Source: an uncultured Collinsella sp. (GTDB lineage: Bacteria; Actinomycetota; Coriobacteriia; Coriobacteriales; Coriobacteriaceae). From it: a stretch of 7,445 nt of DNA. Made by a program: the position numbers and the translations under genes. The stretch lies in contig CAUBMI010000075.1 of the NCBI GenBank assembly GCA_958436995.1, forward strand, positions 1-7,445, in the 5' to 3' direction. The notes beneath the pieces were generated by a model. The model was not told where the DNA came from. It made no database searches and saw only the letters and a program-made list of their open reading frames with translations. This document shows, in pieces, positions 1-6,560 of this stretch; within the stretch, counting starts at the first letter, position 1, and every line of letters begins with the position of its first letter.

Positions 1-1
1 A

Positions 2-124
2 CTTGCAGCGACGGACCTCGGGACGCTCTTACACCACGTCTGCGCGCGCCACCGACAGGGGTACCGCTCTGGTGTCGATGCCCTGCGTCTTTTTCGCTTG
101 ATTAGGGAAAACAGTCTCGCTTAA
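2..124 (+). CDS. Possible 3' end of an unidentified gene (partial at left edge)
   Basis: A frame open from base 2 reads 40 codons to a TAA at 122-124. It ends with the residues GVDALRLFRLIRENSLA, and most of its codons end in G or C, as in the other genes here. A small hairpin lies just after the stop, which fits a gene end. The two other forward frames are also open for about 100 bases, so the choice of frame is weak. I do not recognise the product, and the start lies outside the window. Confidence 0.3.
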   Translation, partial: LAATDLGTLLHHVCARHRQGYRSGVDALRLFRLIRENSLA

Positions 125-134
125 GTAATTGCGA

Positions 135-165
135 GCCCGCCCAGACGTATCTGCGGGGTTGTCTG
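135..165 (+). terminator. Weak hairpin after the left-edge reading frame
   Basis: CCCGC at 136-140 pairs with GCGGG at 153-157, and AGA at 143-145 pairs with TCT at 150-152, leaving a CC bulge and a CGTA loop. The bases that follow (GTTGTCTGT) are only moderately T-rich. It could end the upstream gene, but the stem is short and bulged. Confidence 0.3.
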
Positions 166-186
166 TACAATTCGCGGTATTATGTT
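159..186 (+). promoter_or_regulatory. Candidate promoter of the methyltransferase gene
   Basis: TTGTCT at 159-164 could be a -35 box, with TATGTT at 181-186 as a -10 box 16 bases downstream. TATTAT at 178-183 and TACAAT at 166-171 are better -10 matches but lack a well-spaced -35. The region lies 25-50 bases before the GTG start. The exact boxes are uncertain. Confidence 0.25.
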
Positions 187-210
187 GCGGAGTTTTGAAG
201 GGAGCCGCTG

Positions 211-786
211 GTGGTCACGACGACGTTTGCTTCGCCTTTGGGCGAAATCTTGCTTGCCGCTGATGGCCGCGGTCTGACGGGGCTTTGGTTTGAGGGGCAG
301 GAGCACTTTGGTTCCACGCTTCTTAAAGAAAGCGCCGAATACGTTGAGGGCACCGATGCAGTTTCGGGTGCCGGGGGCATGCAGACGGTAAATCCGGCCA
401 ATGGCGCGGCTTCTTCGGTGCTAGAGCGTTCTTGGGCTTGGCTCAACGCCTATTTTGCGGGGCAGGAGCCTCGGTTTACGCCGCCGTTGCATTTGATTGG
501 CACGGCGTTTCAGCGTGAGGTTTGGTTTGAGCTACTTTCAATTCCGCGTGGCGAGGTCGCTACGTATGGCGAGATCGCCCAGCGTGTTGCGGCTCGACAT
601 CGTGTGCCGGGAAATGAAGCGCCCGTTGTATCTCCTCGCGCGGTGGGGGCTGCGGTCGCTCGCAACCCTATTTCGATTATCGTGCCGTGCCATCGCGTGG
701 TCGCGGCCGACGGATCGCTCAACGGATACGCCGGTGGACTGGATCGCAAGGAGTGGCTGCTGCGCCTCGAGGGTGCCTATCTATAA
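211..786 (+). CDS. ogt: Methylated-DNA--[protein]-cysteine S-methyltransferase (O6-methylguanine repair)
   Basis: This enzyme repairs O6-alkylguanine in DNA by moving the alkyl group to its own cysteine in a single suicidal turnover. The acceptor motif PCHRV is present, with Cys160 and His161. By spacing from the cysteine, other conserved positions of the family can be placed: Asn152 (in RNP), the arginine finger Arg143 (in PRAVG), and Glu187 (in EWLLRLEG). Tyr119 (in EVATYGEIA) begins the helix-turn-helix. At 191 residues the protein is slightly longer than usual. The extra length is a hydrophilic stretch at about residues 35-70 and about ten residues (near 129-139) between the two DNA-binding helices. 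The GTG start at 211 is chosen because AAGGGAG at 198-204 is a good ribosome site 6 bases upstream. A hairpin follows the stop, so it is probably transcribed alone. Confidence 0.96.
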   Translation: MVTTTFASPLGEILLAADGRGLTGLWFEGQEHFGSTLLKESAEYVEGTDAVSGAGGMQTVNPANGAASSVLERSWAWLNAYFAGQEPRFTPPLHLIGTAFQREVWFELLSIPRGEVATYGEIAQRVAARHRVPGNEAPVVSPRAVGAAVARNPISIIVPCHRVVAADGSLNGYAGGLDRKEWLLRLEGAYL

Positions 787-800
787 GCTGCAGGCGGCCG

Positions 801-845
801 CAACGCCCATGCGGCAAGCGCGCTCGCTGTACGGGCGTTGTTTTC
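801..845 (+). terminator. Terminator-like hairpin after ogt
   Basis: CAACGCCC at 801-808 pairs perfectly with GGGCGTTG at 833-840, followed by TTTT at 841-844. The 24-base loop can form an inner stem (AGCG with CGCT). It starts 14 bases after the methyltransferase stop codon. The T-run is short, so termination may be partial. Confidence 0.55.
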
Positions 846-928
846 AGGGCGAGATGTGAAGCCGCCCGTTCCTTAAGTCCGACTAAGCTATAACCTTGCT
901 TTTTTAAATATGCTCATCGACCTGCTAA

Positions 929-1483
929 GGCAGCACTAAGGCGAGTGCGGGTGCGCTATTATCGGCGCTCACGGAGCGCTTGGTGTTCTTGGCATGCATG
1001 GACGAGGGCTCGGCGGGCTTTACCATGGCGTCGATCGATCTTTCGGAGGCGGTGAACAAGGCGGCGGCGCCGTTTAAGTCGGTGGTGGTCTCAGGCGGTA
1101 AGCGCCTGTCGACGTCGATTGCGACCGGCGTGCGGACCCATGCCGATGCCGCGGCGGTGGCGCAGGTGGTTGAGTTGCTACTGGACAACGCCACGCGCTA
1201 TGCGAGCGAGGGCAGCGTGATTGAGCTGAGCCTGTGCGCCGTTTCGCACGGCAAAGGCAAGGGCGCCGCCGAGCTTGTCGTATCGAACGCCGTGGACGAG
1301 CTGCCCGAGGGCGACCTGGACCGATTGTTCGATCGCTTCTATCGTGCGGATGCGTCGCGCAGCTCCAAGACGGGTGGCTCGGGCGTGGGCCTGTCCGTGG
1401 TGCGTGCCATCGCCGAGGCCCATGGAGGCGCCGCCACCGTATCCGGTCACGGCAACCAGATCACCTTCACCGTTTGCCTTTAA
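929..1483 (+). pseudogene. 5'-truncated sensor histidine kinase (HATPase_c remnant)
   Basis: The frame encodes the C-terminal part of a two-component sensor kinase. Numbered from the TTG at 980, the ATP-binding N-box is ELLLDNATRYA (65-75, Asn70), the F-box region is LFDRFYRADASR (116-127), and the glycine-rich G2 box is TGGSGVGLSVV (131-141). Upstream in frame, from 929 after a TAA at 926-928, the residues SALTERLVFLACMDEG resemble the end of the second dimerisation helix (usually LLxLARMDEG). The first helix with the phospho-accepting histidine, the membrane segments and the sensor are missing, and 787-928 does not encode them in any frame. No response regulator gene is adjacent. The starts available (TTG 980, ATG 998, ATG 1025) lack a good ribosome site. 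A stand-alone ATP-binding protein of 167 residues is possible, but a decayed gene is more likely. The stop codon coincides with the start of a dispersed repeat. Confidence 0.75.
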
Positions 1484-1537
1484 AACCTGCCAAAAAGGAA
1501 CAGGTTTATTTTGGCAGGTTTTATCTGGGGAAACGTC
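1481..1537 (+). repeat. Dispersed palindromic repeat A, copy 1 (plus)
   Basis: TAAAACCTGCCAAAA at 1481-1495 and TTTTGGCAGGTTTTA at 1509-1523 form a perfect 15-bp inverted repeat with a 13-base loop. A conserved tail runs to about 1537 (TCTGGGGAAACGTC). The first three bases are the stop codon of the histidine kinase remnant. A-rich bases before and T-rich bases after a GC core resemble a bidirectional intrinsic terminator. Matching copies lie at 2618-2670 (reversed) and 6190-6246. Confidence 0.9.
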
Positions 1538-1560
1538 CGCAGGAGAGGGCATGGGCGGTG

Positions 1561-1589
1561 TGAACATATGCATCTCTACCTGCTAAAAT
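1561..1589 (+). promoter_or_regulatory. Candidate promoter of the AIM24-family gene (extended -10)
   Basis: TGCTAAAAT at 1581-1589 is an extended -10 element (TGn followed by TAAAAT). TGAACA at 1561-1566 is a -35-like hexamer 17 bases upstream. Transcription would start near 1596 and give a leader of about 36 bases. The site lies downstream of the terminator-like repeat, so the gene is probably an independent unit. Confidence 0.55.
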
Positions 1590-1631
1590 ATAGGCATCGT
1601 TATTCGGCTCCTGAGTGGAAAGGAGACGGTC

Positions 1632-2306
1632 ATGCAGTACGAGATCGGCGGAGGGGCTTTCCCGGTTGTTACATGCAACCTTAGCGATGGCGAATCCATG
1701 ATCACCGAAAGCGGCGCCATGGCTTGGATGACCCCCAACATGGAAATGTCTACCTCGGGCGGTGGCATCGGCAAGATGTTCTCCAAGGCTTTTTCGGGTG
1801 AGGCATTGTTCCAAAACATTTGGACCGCGCGTGGCGATGGCATGATCGCGTTTGGCTCCTGCTTCCCCGGCCGCATCGTGCCAATCGAGATCGGTCCGGG
1901 CAAGAGCTGGATTTTGCAGAAGCGTTCGTTCCTTGCCGCGGAAAGTGGCGTCGAGTTGAGCATTCACTTTAACAAGAAGGCAAAGGCCGGCGTCTTTGGC
2001 GGCGAGGGCTTTATCATGCAGAAGCTCACGGGCTCGGGTGTTGCTTTTGCCGAGATCGACGGCGACCTGGTTGAGTACGAGCTCGCTGCTGGCCAGCAGA
2101 TGATTGTGGATACCGGCAACGTGGCCGGCTTTGAGGAGACCGTGAGCATCGACGCTCAAATGGTCAAGGGCGTCAAAAACATCATGTTTGGTGGCGAGGG
2201 CGTGTTCAACACCGTGCTCACCGGTCCCGGTCGCATCTGGTTGCAGACGATGCCCATTTCCAATCTTGCGGCAGCAGTGGCCTCGATGACCAACAACAAT
2301 AACTAG
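1632..2306 (+). CDS. AIM24 / TIGR00266 family protein
   Basis: The 224-residue protein matches the AIM24 (former DUF124, TIGR00266) family in length and motifs. These are the N-terminal ESGAMAWM (26-33), the central GGEGF (123-127) and the C-terminal TGPGRIWLQTMP (197-208). The family is a compact beta-rich fold related to yeast AIM24, a mitochondrial protein; its bacterial role is not established, so no reaction is proposed. No signal peptide or membrane helix is apparent, so it is probably cytoplasmic. A glycine-rich stretch (42-58, SGGGIGKMFSKAFSGEA) is typical of the family. The protein ends in four asparagines. The ATG at 1632 is well supported by AAGGAG at 1620-1625, 6 bases upstream. 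A promoter before it and a strong terminator after it make it monocistronic. Confidence 0.93.
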   Translation: MQYEIGGGAFPVVTCNLSDGESMITESGAMAWMTPNMEMSTSGGGIGKMFSKAFSGEALFQNIWTARGDGMIAFGSCFPGRIVPIEIGPGKSWILQKRSFLAAESGVELSIHFNKKAKAGVFGGEGFIMQKLTGSGVAFAEIDGDLVEYELAAGQQMIVDTGNVAGFEETVSIDAQMVKGVKNIMFGGEGVFNTVLTGPGRIWLQTMPISNLAAAVASMTNNNN

Positions 2307-2318
2307 TCCGCATAGGAT

Positions 2319-2354
2319 AGCGCGCGGCGGGCTTACCCTGTCGCGCGCTTTTTT
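2319..2354 (+). terminator. Intrinsic terminator of the AIM24-family gene
   Basis: AGCGCGCG at 2319-2326 pairs perfectly with CGCGCGCT at 2342-2349. An inner GGG (2329-2331) and CCC (2336-2338) close a CTTA loop. Six Ts follow at 2349-2354. It lies 12 bases after the stop codon and is the clearest terminator in the window. Confidence 0.92.
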
Positions 2355-2493
2355 GCTGGCAAACGCCTCGCTTATAGAGTGTGGCTGCGCTGCTACAGCG
2401 AGCGTCGTCATCTCGTCACCCTGATAGCTTGCGGCAAGCGTGGCAATGAGGAGTGAGAATTTGAGTGCTCAGTCCCAAGGCATAATGGCGGCC

Positions 2494-2664
2494 ATGCCAA
2501 CAAGCAAAAACGAGTTGCCGGTGTCACGGAAAGGCAGGCGTCGGTCGATTCCACGTGAGACGGCTGTGCCGATCTGCACGGCCGCCCCTGCGCGTCCCGC
2601 GCTGCCCCCAAAGAGGTACGTTTCCCCATATAAAACCTGCCAAAATAAACCTGTCTCTTTTTGA
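2494..2664 (+). other. Short ORF in the intergenic stretch; possible regulator remnant
   Basis: The 412 bases between the AIM24-family stop and the ATPase start hold no recognised gene. One frame, from ATG 2494 (or GTG 2440), encodes a basic peptide MPTSKNELPVSRKGRRRSIP, continuing RETAVPICTAA. This resembles the opening of TetR-type regulators, where a basic tail leads into the first helix (R..I..AA...F). The likeness stops near codon 35. The frame then runs proline-rich into the dispersed repeat at 2618 and ends at 2664 inside it. There is no clear ribosome site. It could be the stub of a regulator or a chance ORF. I see nothing in 2355-2440 beyond a small CGCTG-CTA-CAGCG hairpin. Confidence 0.2.
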
Positions 2665-2670
2665 TAGGTG
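2618..2670 (-). repeat. Dispersed palindromic repeat A, copy 2 (inverted, degenerate)
   Basis: Read on the minus strand, this matches copies 1 and 3 across the full unit, including the tail outside the palindrome (ACGTTTCCCC on the plus strand at 2618-2627). That asymmetric tail proves the opposite orientation. One arm has drifted: the consensus TTTTTGGCAGG reads TTTTTGATAGG at 2658-2668. This weakens the stem, and the loop also shows changes. The copy lies about 50 bases before the ABC ATPase start. Confidence 0.85.
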
Positions 2671-2688
2671 CGAAATGGGTAATACTAA
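2661..2688 (+). promoter_or_regulatory. Weak candidate promoter of the ABC operon
   Basis: TTGATA at 2661-2666 matches a -35 box well and sits inside the drifted arm of repeat copy 2. TACTAA at 2683-2688, 16 bases downstream, is a poor -10. TAATAC at 2680-2685 is a better hexamer, but its 13-base spacing is too short. The operon must start in this area because a terminator lies at 2319-2354, but the exact promoter is uncertain. Confidence 0.25.
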
Positions 2689-2718
2689 AGAGTTATCCGA
2701 CCAGATGGGAACCGATCG

Positions 2719-3420
2719 ATGGCCTATATCGAATTTAAAGACGTCATCAAAGCATACGGCGAGGGCGATGCCCGCATTCACGCGCTCGACGGCGCGAGCT
2801 TTACCGTTGAGCGTGGCGAGCTTGCCATTATCTTGGGCGCTTCGGGCGCCGGTAAAACCACGGCGCTCAACATTCTGGGTGGCATGGATACGGCGACTTC
2901 CGGCACCGTGACGGTGGACGGGCGCGATGTGAGCTCCGCTAACGAGGCGCAGCTCGTGGAATACCGCCGCGCCGACGTCGGCTTTGTCTTCCAGTTCTAC
3001 AATCTGGTCCCCAACCTGACGGCGCTCGAAAATGTTGAGCTTGCGGCGCAAATCTGCCCCGATTCGCTCGATGCCGAGCAAACGCTTTGCCAGGTTGGCC
3101 TGGGCGACCGCCTTGCTAACTTCCCCGCGCAGCTATCGGGCGGCGAGCAGCAGCGTGTGTCCATTGCCCGCGCGCTGGCCAAAAACCCCAAGCTGCTTCT
3201 ATGCGACGAGCCCACGGGCGCCCTCGACTACAAAACCGGCAAGCAGATCTTGCAGCTGCTGCAGGACACCTGTCGCAAGCAGGGCATTACGGTCATTATC
3301 ATCACCCACAACTCTGCGCTGGCGCCCATGGCCGATCGCCTGATCCGCTTTAAGAGCGGCCGCGTGGAGAGCGAGACGGTCCAGCAAAATCCCGTGTCTA
3401 TCGAGACAATCGAGTGGTAG
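2719..3420 (+). CDS. ABC transporter ATP-binding protein (MacB/LolD-type, FtsX partner)
   Basis: This cytoplasmic ATPase powers the permease encoded next to it. All nucleotide-binding motifs are present: Walker A GASGAGKTT (40-48), Q-loop Gln92 (FVFQFYNLVPNL), signature LSGGEQQR (139-146), Walker B LLLCDEP (159-165, catalytic Glu164), D-loop ALD (168-170) and H-loop His197 (ITHN). The FQFYNLVPNLTALENV stretch is typical of the ATPases that pair with FtsX/MacB-type permeases. These act as mechanotransmitters, lipoprotein movers or peptide and antibiotic exporters. At 233 residues it has the normal length. The ATG at 2719 has a modest ribosome site (GGGA at 2707-2710, 8 bases away) and gives the usual N-terminus. 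The 3' end overlaps the permease start by 7 bases if that gene begins at GTG 3414, suggesting coupled translation. The substrate cannot be read from the sequence. Confidence 0.96.
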   Translation: MAYIEFKDVIKAYGEGDARIHALDGASFTVERGELAIILGASGAGKTTALNILGGMDTATSGTVTVDGRDVSSANEAQLVEYRRADVGFVFQFYNLVPNLTALENVELAAQICPDSLDAEQTLCQVGLGDRLANFPAQLSGGEQQRVSIARALAKNPKLLLCDEPTGALDYKTGKQILQLLQDTCRKQGITVIIITHNSALAPMADRLIRFKSGRVESETVQQNPVSIETIEW

Positions 3421-6191
3421 CGCCCATGGACCAGGACCGCCAAAACAGCCAAAACCACGATACGGAGCACGCGGGCCGCGACCGGGAGTTCGCGACCTAC
3501 CGTACCGCCCAAAGCTCAAACGATATGGTGCCGACGGTGTTTCGCCGCGGTGTCTACCGCACGATTCGCGGCAGCCTCAAACGCTTCTTGTCCATTGTCG
3601 TGATCACCGCGCTCGGCGTGAGCGTGATGTGTGGCCTTAAGGCGGGTTGCGAGGATCTGTGCGATTCGGTCGACGCTTACTTTGACCAGCAGAATGTTTA
3701 TGACATCAACGTGCAGTCGACCTATGGCCTGACTGACGATGATCTCGACGCCATCCAAGAGGTCGATGGCGTCGAAACGGCCGAGGGCATCTACGCCGAG
3801 ACCGCCTACACCGCCGTGGGCACAACGCGCGAGCGCGTGGTCGTGCAAAGTCTCTCCAAGGAGAACATCGATCAGCCGGTGCTCGTGAACGGCGATTTGC
3901 CCGAGAGCGCCGATGAAGTCGCGGTGACTTCGAAGTTCCTGAAGGCTTCGGGCAAAAAGCTCGGCGATACGGTGAGTTTTGCCGCCAATGACGCGAGCTC
4001 GTCGAACCAAAGCGCCAAGGACCAGTTTGCCGATGGGGACTACACCATCACGGCCGAGGTTCTCGATCCTACCGATGTGAGCTCCGACTCGACAGTCAAC
4101 GCCTTTCGCGCTGCTTCGGCGGCGGACTATAAGTTCTATGTGAGCGAGGACGCCGCGACGTCGTCGTCCTATTCCGCAGTCCACGTAGTCGTCGAAGGAG
4201 CCAAGAGCCTCAACTCCTATTCGGATGCCTACGCGGCAAAGATCAACAAGGTCAAGGGCAATATAGAGAAGATCCGCGAGGAGCGTGAGAAGGCGCGCGC
4301 TCAGGAGCTGACAGTCGACACGCCGGCAAGCTTGGATGCGGCCGAGCGCCAGGCGAATATGCTCTTTGGGATTGAGCAGGACAACATCAATCGCATGGCC
4401 CAGGGCAGCGAGGAACGCGTCCAGGCTCAGGCCGACCTGGATCAGCGCCGCGCCGCCGCCGACCAGCAGTTTGCCGATGCCCGCGCCGAGCTTTCCGATT
4501 TGGGTGAATGCACGTGGTACATCCAGGACCGCGACAATATCGCAAGCTACTCAAGCGTGGAGAGCGATAGCTCGTCAATTGAGGCTATTGCGACGGTGTT
4601 CCCGTTCATCTTCTTTATCGTCGCCGTGCTCATCAGCCTCACCACCGCCACGCGTATGGTCGAGGAGGAGCGCACGCTCATTGGCCTGTACAAGGCGCTC
4701 GGCTACTCGCGCGAGCGCATCCTGTCCAAATACGTGGACTATGCGCTGTGGGCGTGCCTGATTGGCGGCGTGCTCGGCAATATCATCGGCTTTGTGGGCC
4801 TGCCGCTGTTCCTGTTTACGGTGTTCGACGACATGTACTCGCTGCCCCAGATGCTGCTTTCGTACGACATCGTGTCCTCGATCGTCTCGGTGGCGCTGTT
4901 TGCCGTGGGCGTGGTGGGCGCCACAATTATCGCCTGCCGCCACGAGATGGCCGAGACCCCGGCCTCGCTCATGCGCCCCAAGGCCCCGCGCGCCGGCTCG
5001 CGCATCCTACTTGAGCGCATCGGCTTTATCTGGCGCCGCATGGGCTTTTTGAACAAGGTGGCTGCGCGCAACCTGTTCCGTTACAAAAAGCGTGCCTTTA
5101 TGACCATCTTTGGCATCGCGGGTTGCACCGCGCTTGTGATCTGCGGTATGGGTATTCGCGATACGTCGGTGGCGCTTTCGCCCAAACAGTACGGGCATAT
5201 CACGCGTTATGACTTGCTGGCGGTCGCCAACCCCGATGACTTTACGCAGACGTGCGCGGCGTTGGATGAGCGCAGCGCGGCCAATGATTCCAACGTGACC
5301 GTGACTTCGACGCTGCCGATTATGACCGACAACGTCACCTTTACGTTTGGCGGCAAGAGCGAGACCGTGCAGCTGATCGTGGTGCCCGATGACCGCACGA
5401 ACGACCTGGACGACTATGTGCGCCTCGAGGACGAGTCCAAAGAGCCGCTCTCTTTGCGTGACGGAGACGTGTATCTGAGTAAGAGTTCACAGCTGGTGCT
5501 GGGGATTCAGCCGGGCGATACGGCATACGTCCAGGATTCGTCGCTCAATGTTGCCAAGGTCAAAGTCAGTGACATTTCGCTTAACTATCTTGGCAACACG
5601 CTTTACATGACGCAGGGCACCTATGAGCGCGCGTTCGGTCGAAGCGCACGCCTCAACGGCGTCTTTGTGCTGCTTAAGGGCTCGTCGGCCGACCAGATTG
5701 CGTTTAGCAAGAAGCTTAAGAGCGACGGTTGGCTCACCATCTCGAGCACGGCCGAACATTGGCAGAACTACGAGGCGAACTTTGCGATCATCAATTCGGT
5801 CGTGGTGCTCGTGACTTTTATGGCGGCATGCCTGTCGTTTGTGGTGGTGTTTACGCTGTCCAACACGAATATCTCCGAGCGCGAACGCGAGCTGGCGACC
5901 ATCAAGGTGCTGGGCTTCCGCCGTGGCGAGGTGCACCATTACGTCAACAAGGAGACGTTGATCCTCACGGCGATCGGAGCCGCGCTGGGCGTACCGCTGG
6001 GCGGCTTGCTGGCCGAGAGTTTTACGTACATTTTGCAGATGCCGTCGCTGTACTTTGACGTCGAGGTCGAGCCGCTAAGCTACGTGCTCGCCGTGGTGCT
6101 TTCCTTTGGCTTTACGTTTATCGTCAACCTCGCCACCAACCGTACCCTCAACAAGATTGACATGGTCGGTGCCCTCAAGAGTGCCGAGTAA
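3414..6191 (+). CDS. FtsX-type ABC transporter permease, 925 residues
   Basis: This membrane subunit is the partner of the preceding ATPase. A hydrophilic N-tail (1-55) leads to TM1 (about 57-76). A large external domain follows (about 77-390), with a charged, Ala/Glu/Gln-rich coiled-coil stretch near 276-362 and the motif CTWYIQDRDN near 365. Then come TM2 (392-412), TM3 (444-470) and TM4 (486-508), forming the first FtsX domain. TM5 (562-580) opens a second half with another external domain (about 590-785), and TM6-8 (791-815, 850-872, 890-910) form the second FtsX domain. The pattern ERTLIGLYKALGYSRERIL after TM2 is repeated as ERELATIKVLGFRRGEV after TM6, showing the internal duplication. 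Start choice is open: GTG 3414 overlaps the ATPase gene, ATG 3426 lies 5 bases after its stop, and neither has a strong ribosome site. The stop coincides with repeat copy 3. Confidence 0.95.
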   Translation: MVAPMDQDRQNSQNHDTEHAGRDREFATYRTAQSSNDMVPTVFRRGVYRTIRGSLKRFLSIVVITALGVSVMCGLKAGCEDLCDSVDAYFDQQNVYDINVQSTYGLTDDDLDAIQEVDGVETAEGIYAETAYTAVGTTRERVVVQSLSKENIDQPVLVNGDLPESADEVAVTSKFLKASGKKLGDTVSFAANDASSSNQSAKDQFADGDYTITAEVLDPTDVSSDSTVNAFRAASAADYKFYVSEDAATSSSYSAVHVVVEGAKSLNSYSDAYAAKINKVKGNIEKIREEREKARAQELTVDTPASLDAAERQANMLFGIEQDNINRMAQGSEERVQAQADLDQRRAAADQQFADARAELSDLGECTWYIQDRDNIASYSSVESDSSSIEAIATVFPFIFFIVAVLISLTTATRMVEEERTLIGLYKALGYSRERILSKYVDYALWACLIGGVLGNIIGFVGLPLFLFTVFDDMYSLPQMLLSYDIVSSIVSVALFAVGVVGATIIACRHEMAETPASLMRPKAPRAGSRILLERIGFIWRRMGFLNKVAARNLFRYKKRAFMTIFGIAGCTALVICGMGIRDTSVALSPKQYGHITRYDLLAVANPDDFTQTCAALDERSAANDSNVTVTSTLPIMTDNVTFTFGGKSETVQLIVVPDDRTNDLDDYVRLEDESKEPLSLRDGDVYLSKSSQLVLGIQPGDTAYVQDSSLNVAKVKVSDISLNYLGNTLYMTQGTYERAFGRSARLNGVFVLLKGSSADQIAFSKKLKSDGWLTISSTAEHWQNYEANFAIINSVVVLVTFMAACLSFVVVFTLSNTNISERERELATIKVLGFRRGEVHHYVNKETLILTAIGAALGVPLGGLLAESFTYILQMPSLYFDVEVEPLSYVLAVVLSFGFTFIVNLATNRTLNKIDMVGALKSAE

Positions 6192-6246
6192 CCTGCCAAA
6201 AAGGGACAGGTTTATTTTGGCAGGTTTTATCTGGGCAAACGCCGGG
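6190..6246 (+). repeat. Dispersed palindromic repeat A, copy 3 (plus)
   Basis: AACCTGCCAAAA at 6190-6201 pairs with TTTTGGCAGGTT at 6215-6226, with the loop AGGGACAGGTTTA and the tail TTATCTGGGCAAACGCCGGG. It closely matches copy 1 over the whole unit. The last two bases of the permease stop codon (TAA, 6189-6191) lie in the left arm. The right tail also supplies the left arm of the terminator hairpin at 6236-6270. Confidence 0.9.
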
Positions 6247-6280
6247 CACCTACGAGCGACCCGGCGTTTGTTGCTTTGCT
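6236..6280 (+). terminator. Intrinsic terminator of the ABC operon
   Basis: CAAACGCCGGG at 6236-6246 pairs perfectly with CCCGGCGTTTG at 6260-6270, an 11-bp stem with a 13-base loop. The bases after it are T-rich but interrupted (TTGCTTTGCTATC). It lies 45 bases after the permease stop. Confidence 0.8.
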
Positions 6281-6350
6281 ATCTTTTGCCCGCAGGCGTG
6301 GATGAGAGGCTCTCTTTAGCCTTCGAGATTGGGCTTGAATGGGTCGTATG

Positions 6351-6508
6351 CCACAAAACGGGCCTATCTACTACGTTTAATTGGATACCCTCAACCATGC
6401 CGGGAAAACGAAAAATAAAACCGCAGGTAGAAGGCCTGTCGATTTTCGAAAAAGGCGGTCATGGTTGGCCCCATCGAGTTAAACGTAGTAGATGGCCCCT
6501 TTTCGTGG
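6351..6508. repeat. Long imperfect palindrome B (158 bp)
   Basis: The left arm 6351-6399 and right arm 6460-6508 are inverted copies. The core is a perfect 15-bp match, ATCTACTACGTTTAA (6366-6380) with TTAAACGTAGTAGAT (6479-6493). It is flanked by GGGCC/GGCCC with one bulged T at 6365 and by CCAC/GTGG at the outer ends. CAACCATG (6392-6399) and CATGGTTG (6460-6467) close the inner end. The divergence between the two (about 6381-6391) forms an internal loop. The 60-base centre (6400-6459) is AT-rich at both sides and holds a small CAGG/CCTG hairpin. No coding frame makes sense here. It could be a miniature mobile element or a structured RNA. Confidence 0.85.
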
Positions 6509-6560
6509 CGCGCGGTCAGCTCAATGCTAATCTCCGTGCCGGAACTGACCCAGTTGTTTG

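Noticed and set aside
919..1590. The string ACCTGCTAA occurring at 920-928 and 1578-1586, as a shared regulatory site or further copies of repeat A
   Set aside because: Only nine bases match and no palindrome or tail follows. At 1581-1589 it is explained by an extended -10 box.
1521..2411. A 296-codon open frame on the minus strand across the AIM24-family gene
   Set aside because: It is the antisense shadow of a well-supported gene with ribosome site and terminator. Its His- and Arg-rich translation resembles no protein family.
2675..2911. A frame from ATG 2675 just before the ATPase, as a possible leader peptide
   Set aside because: It overlaps the ATPase gene out of frame for nearly 200 bases and has no ribosome site, so a regulatory leader is not supported.
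3516..4184. A 222-codon minus-strand frame inside the permease gene
   Set aside because: It is an antisense shadow: the plus strand has consistent codon use and a full FtsX architecture here.
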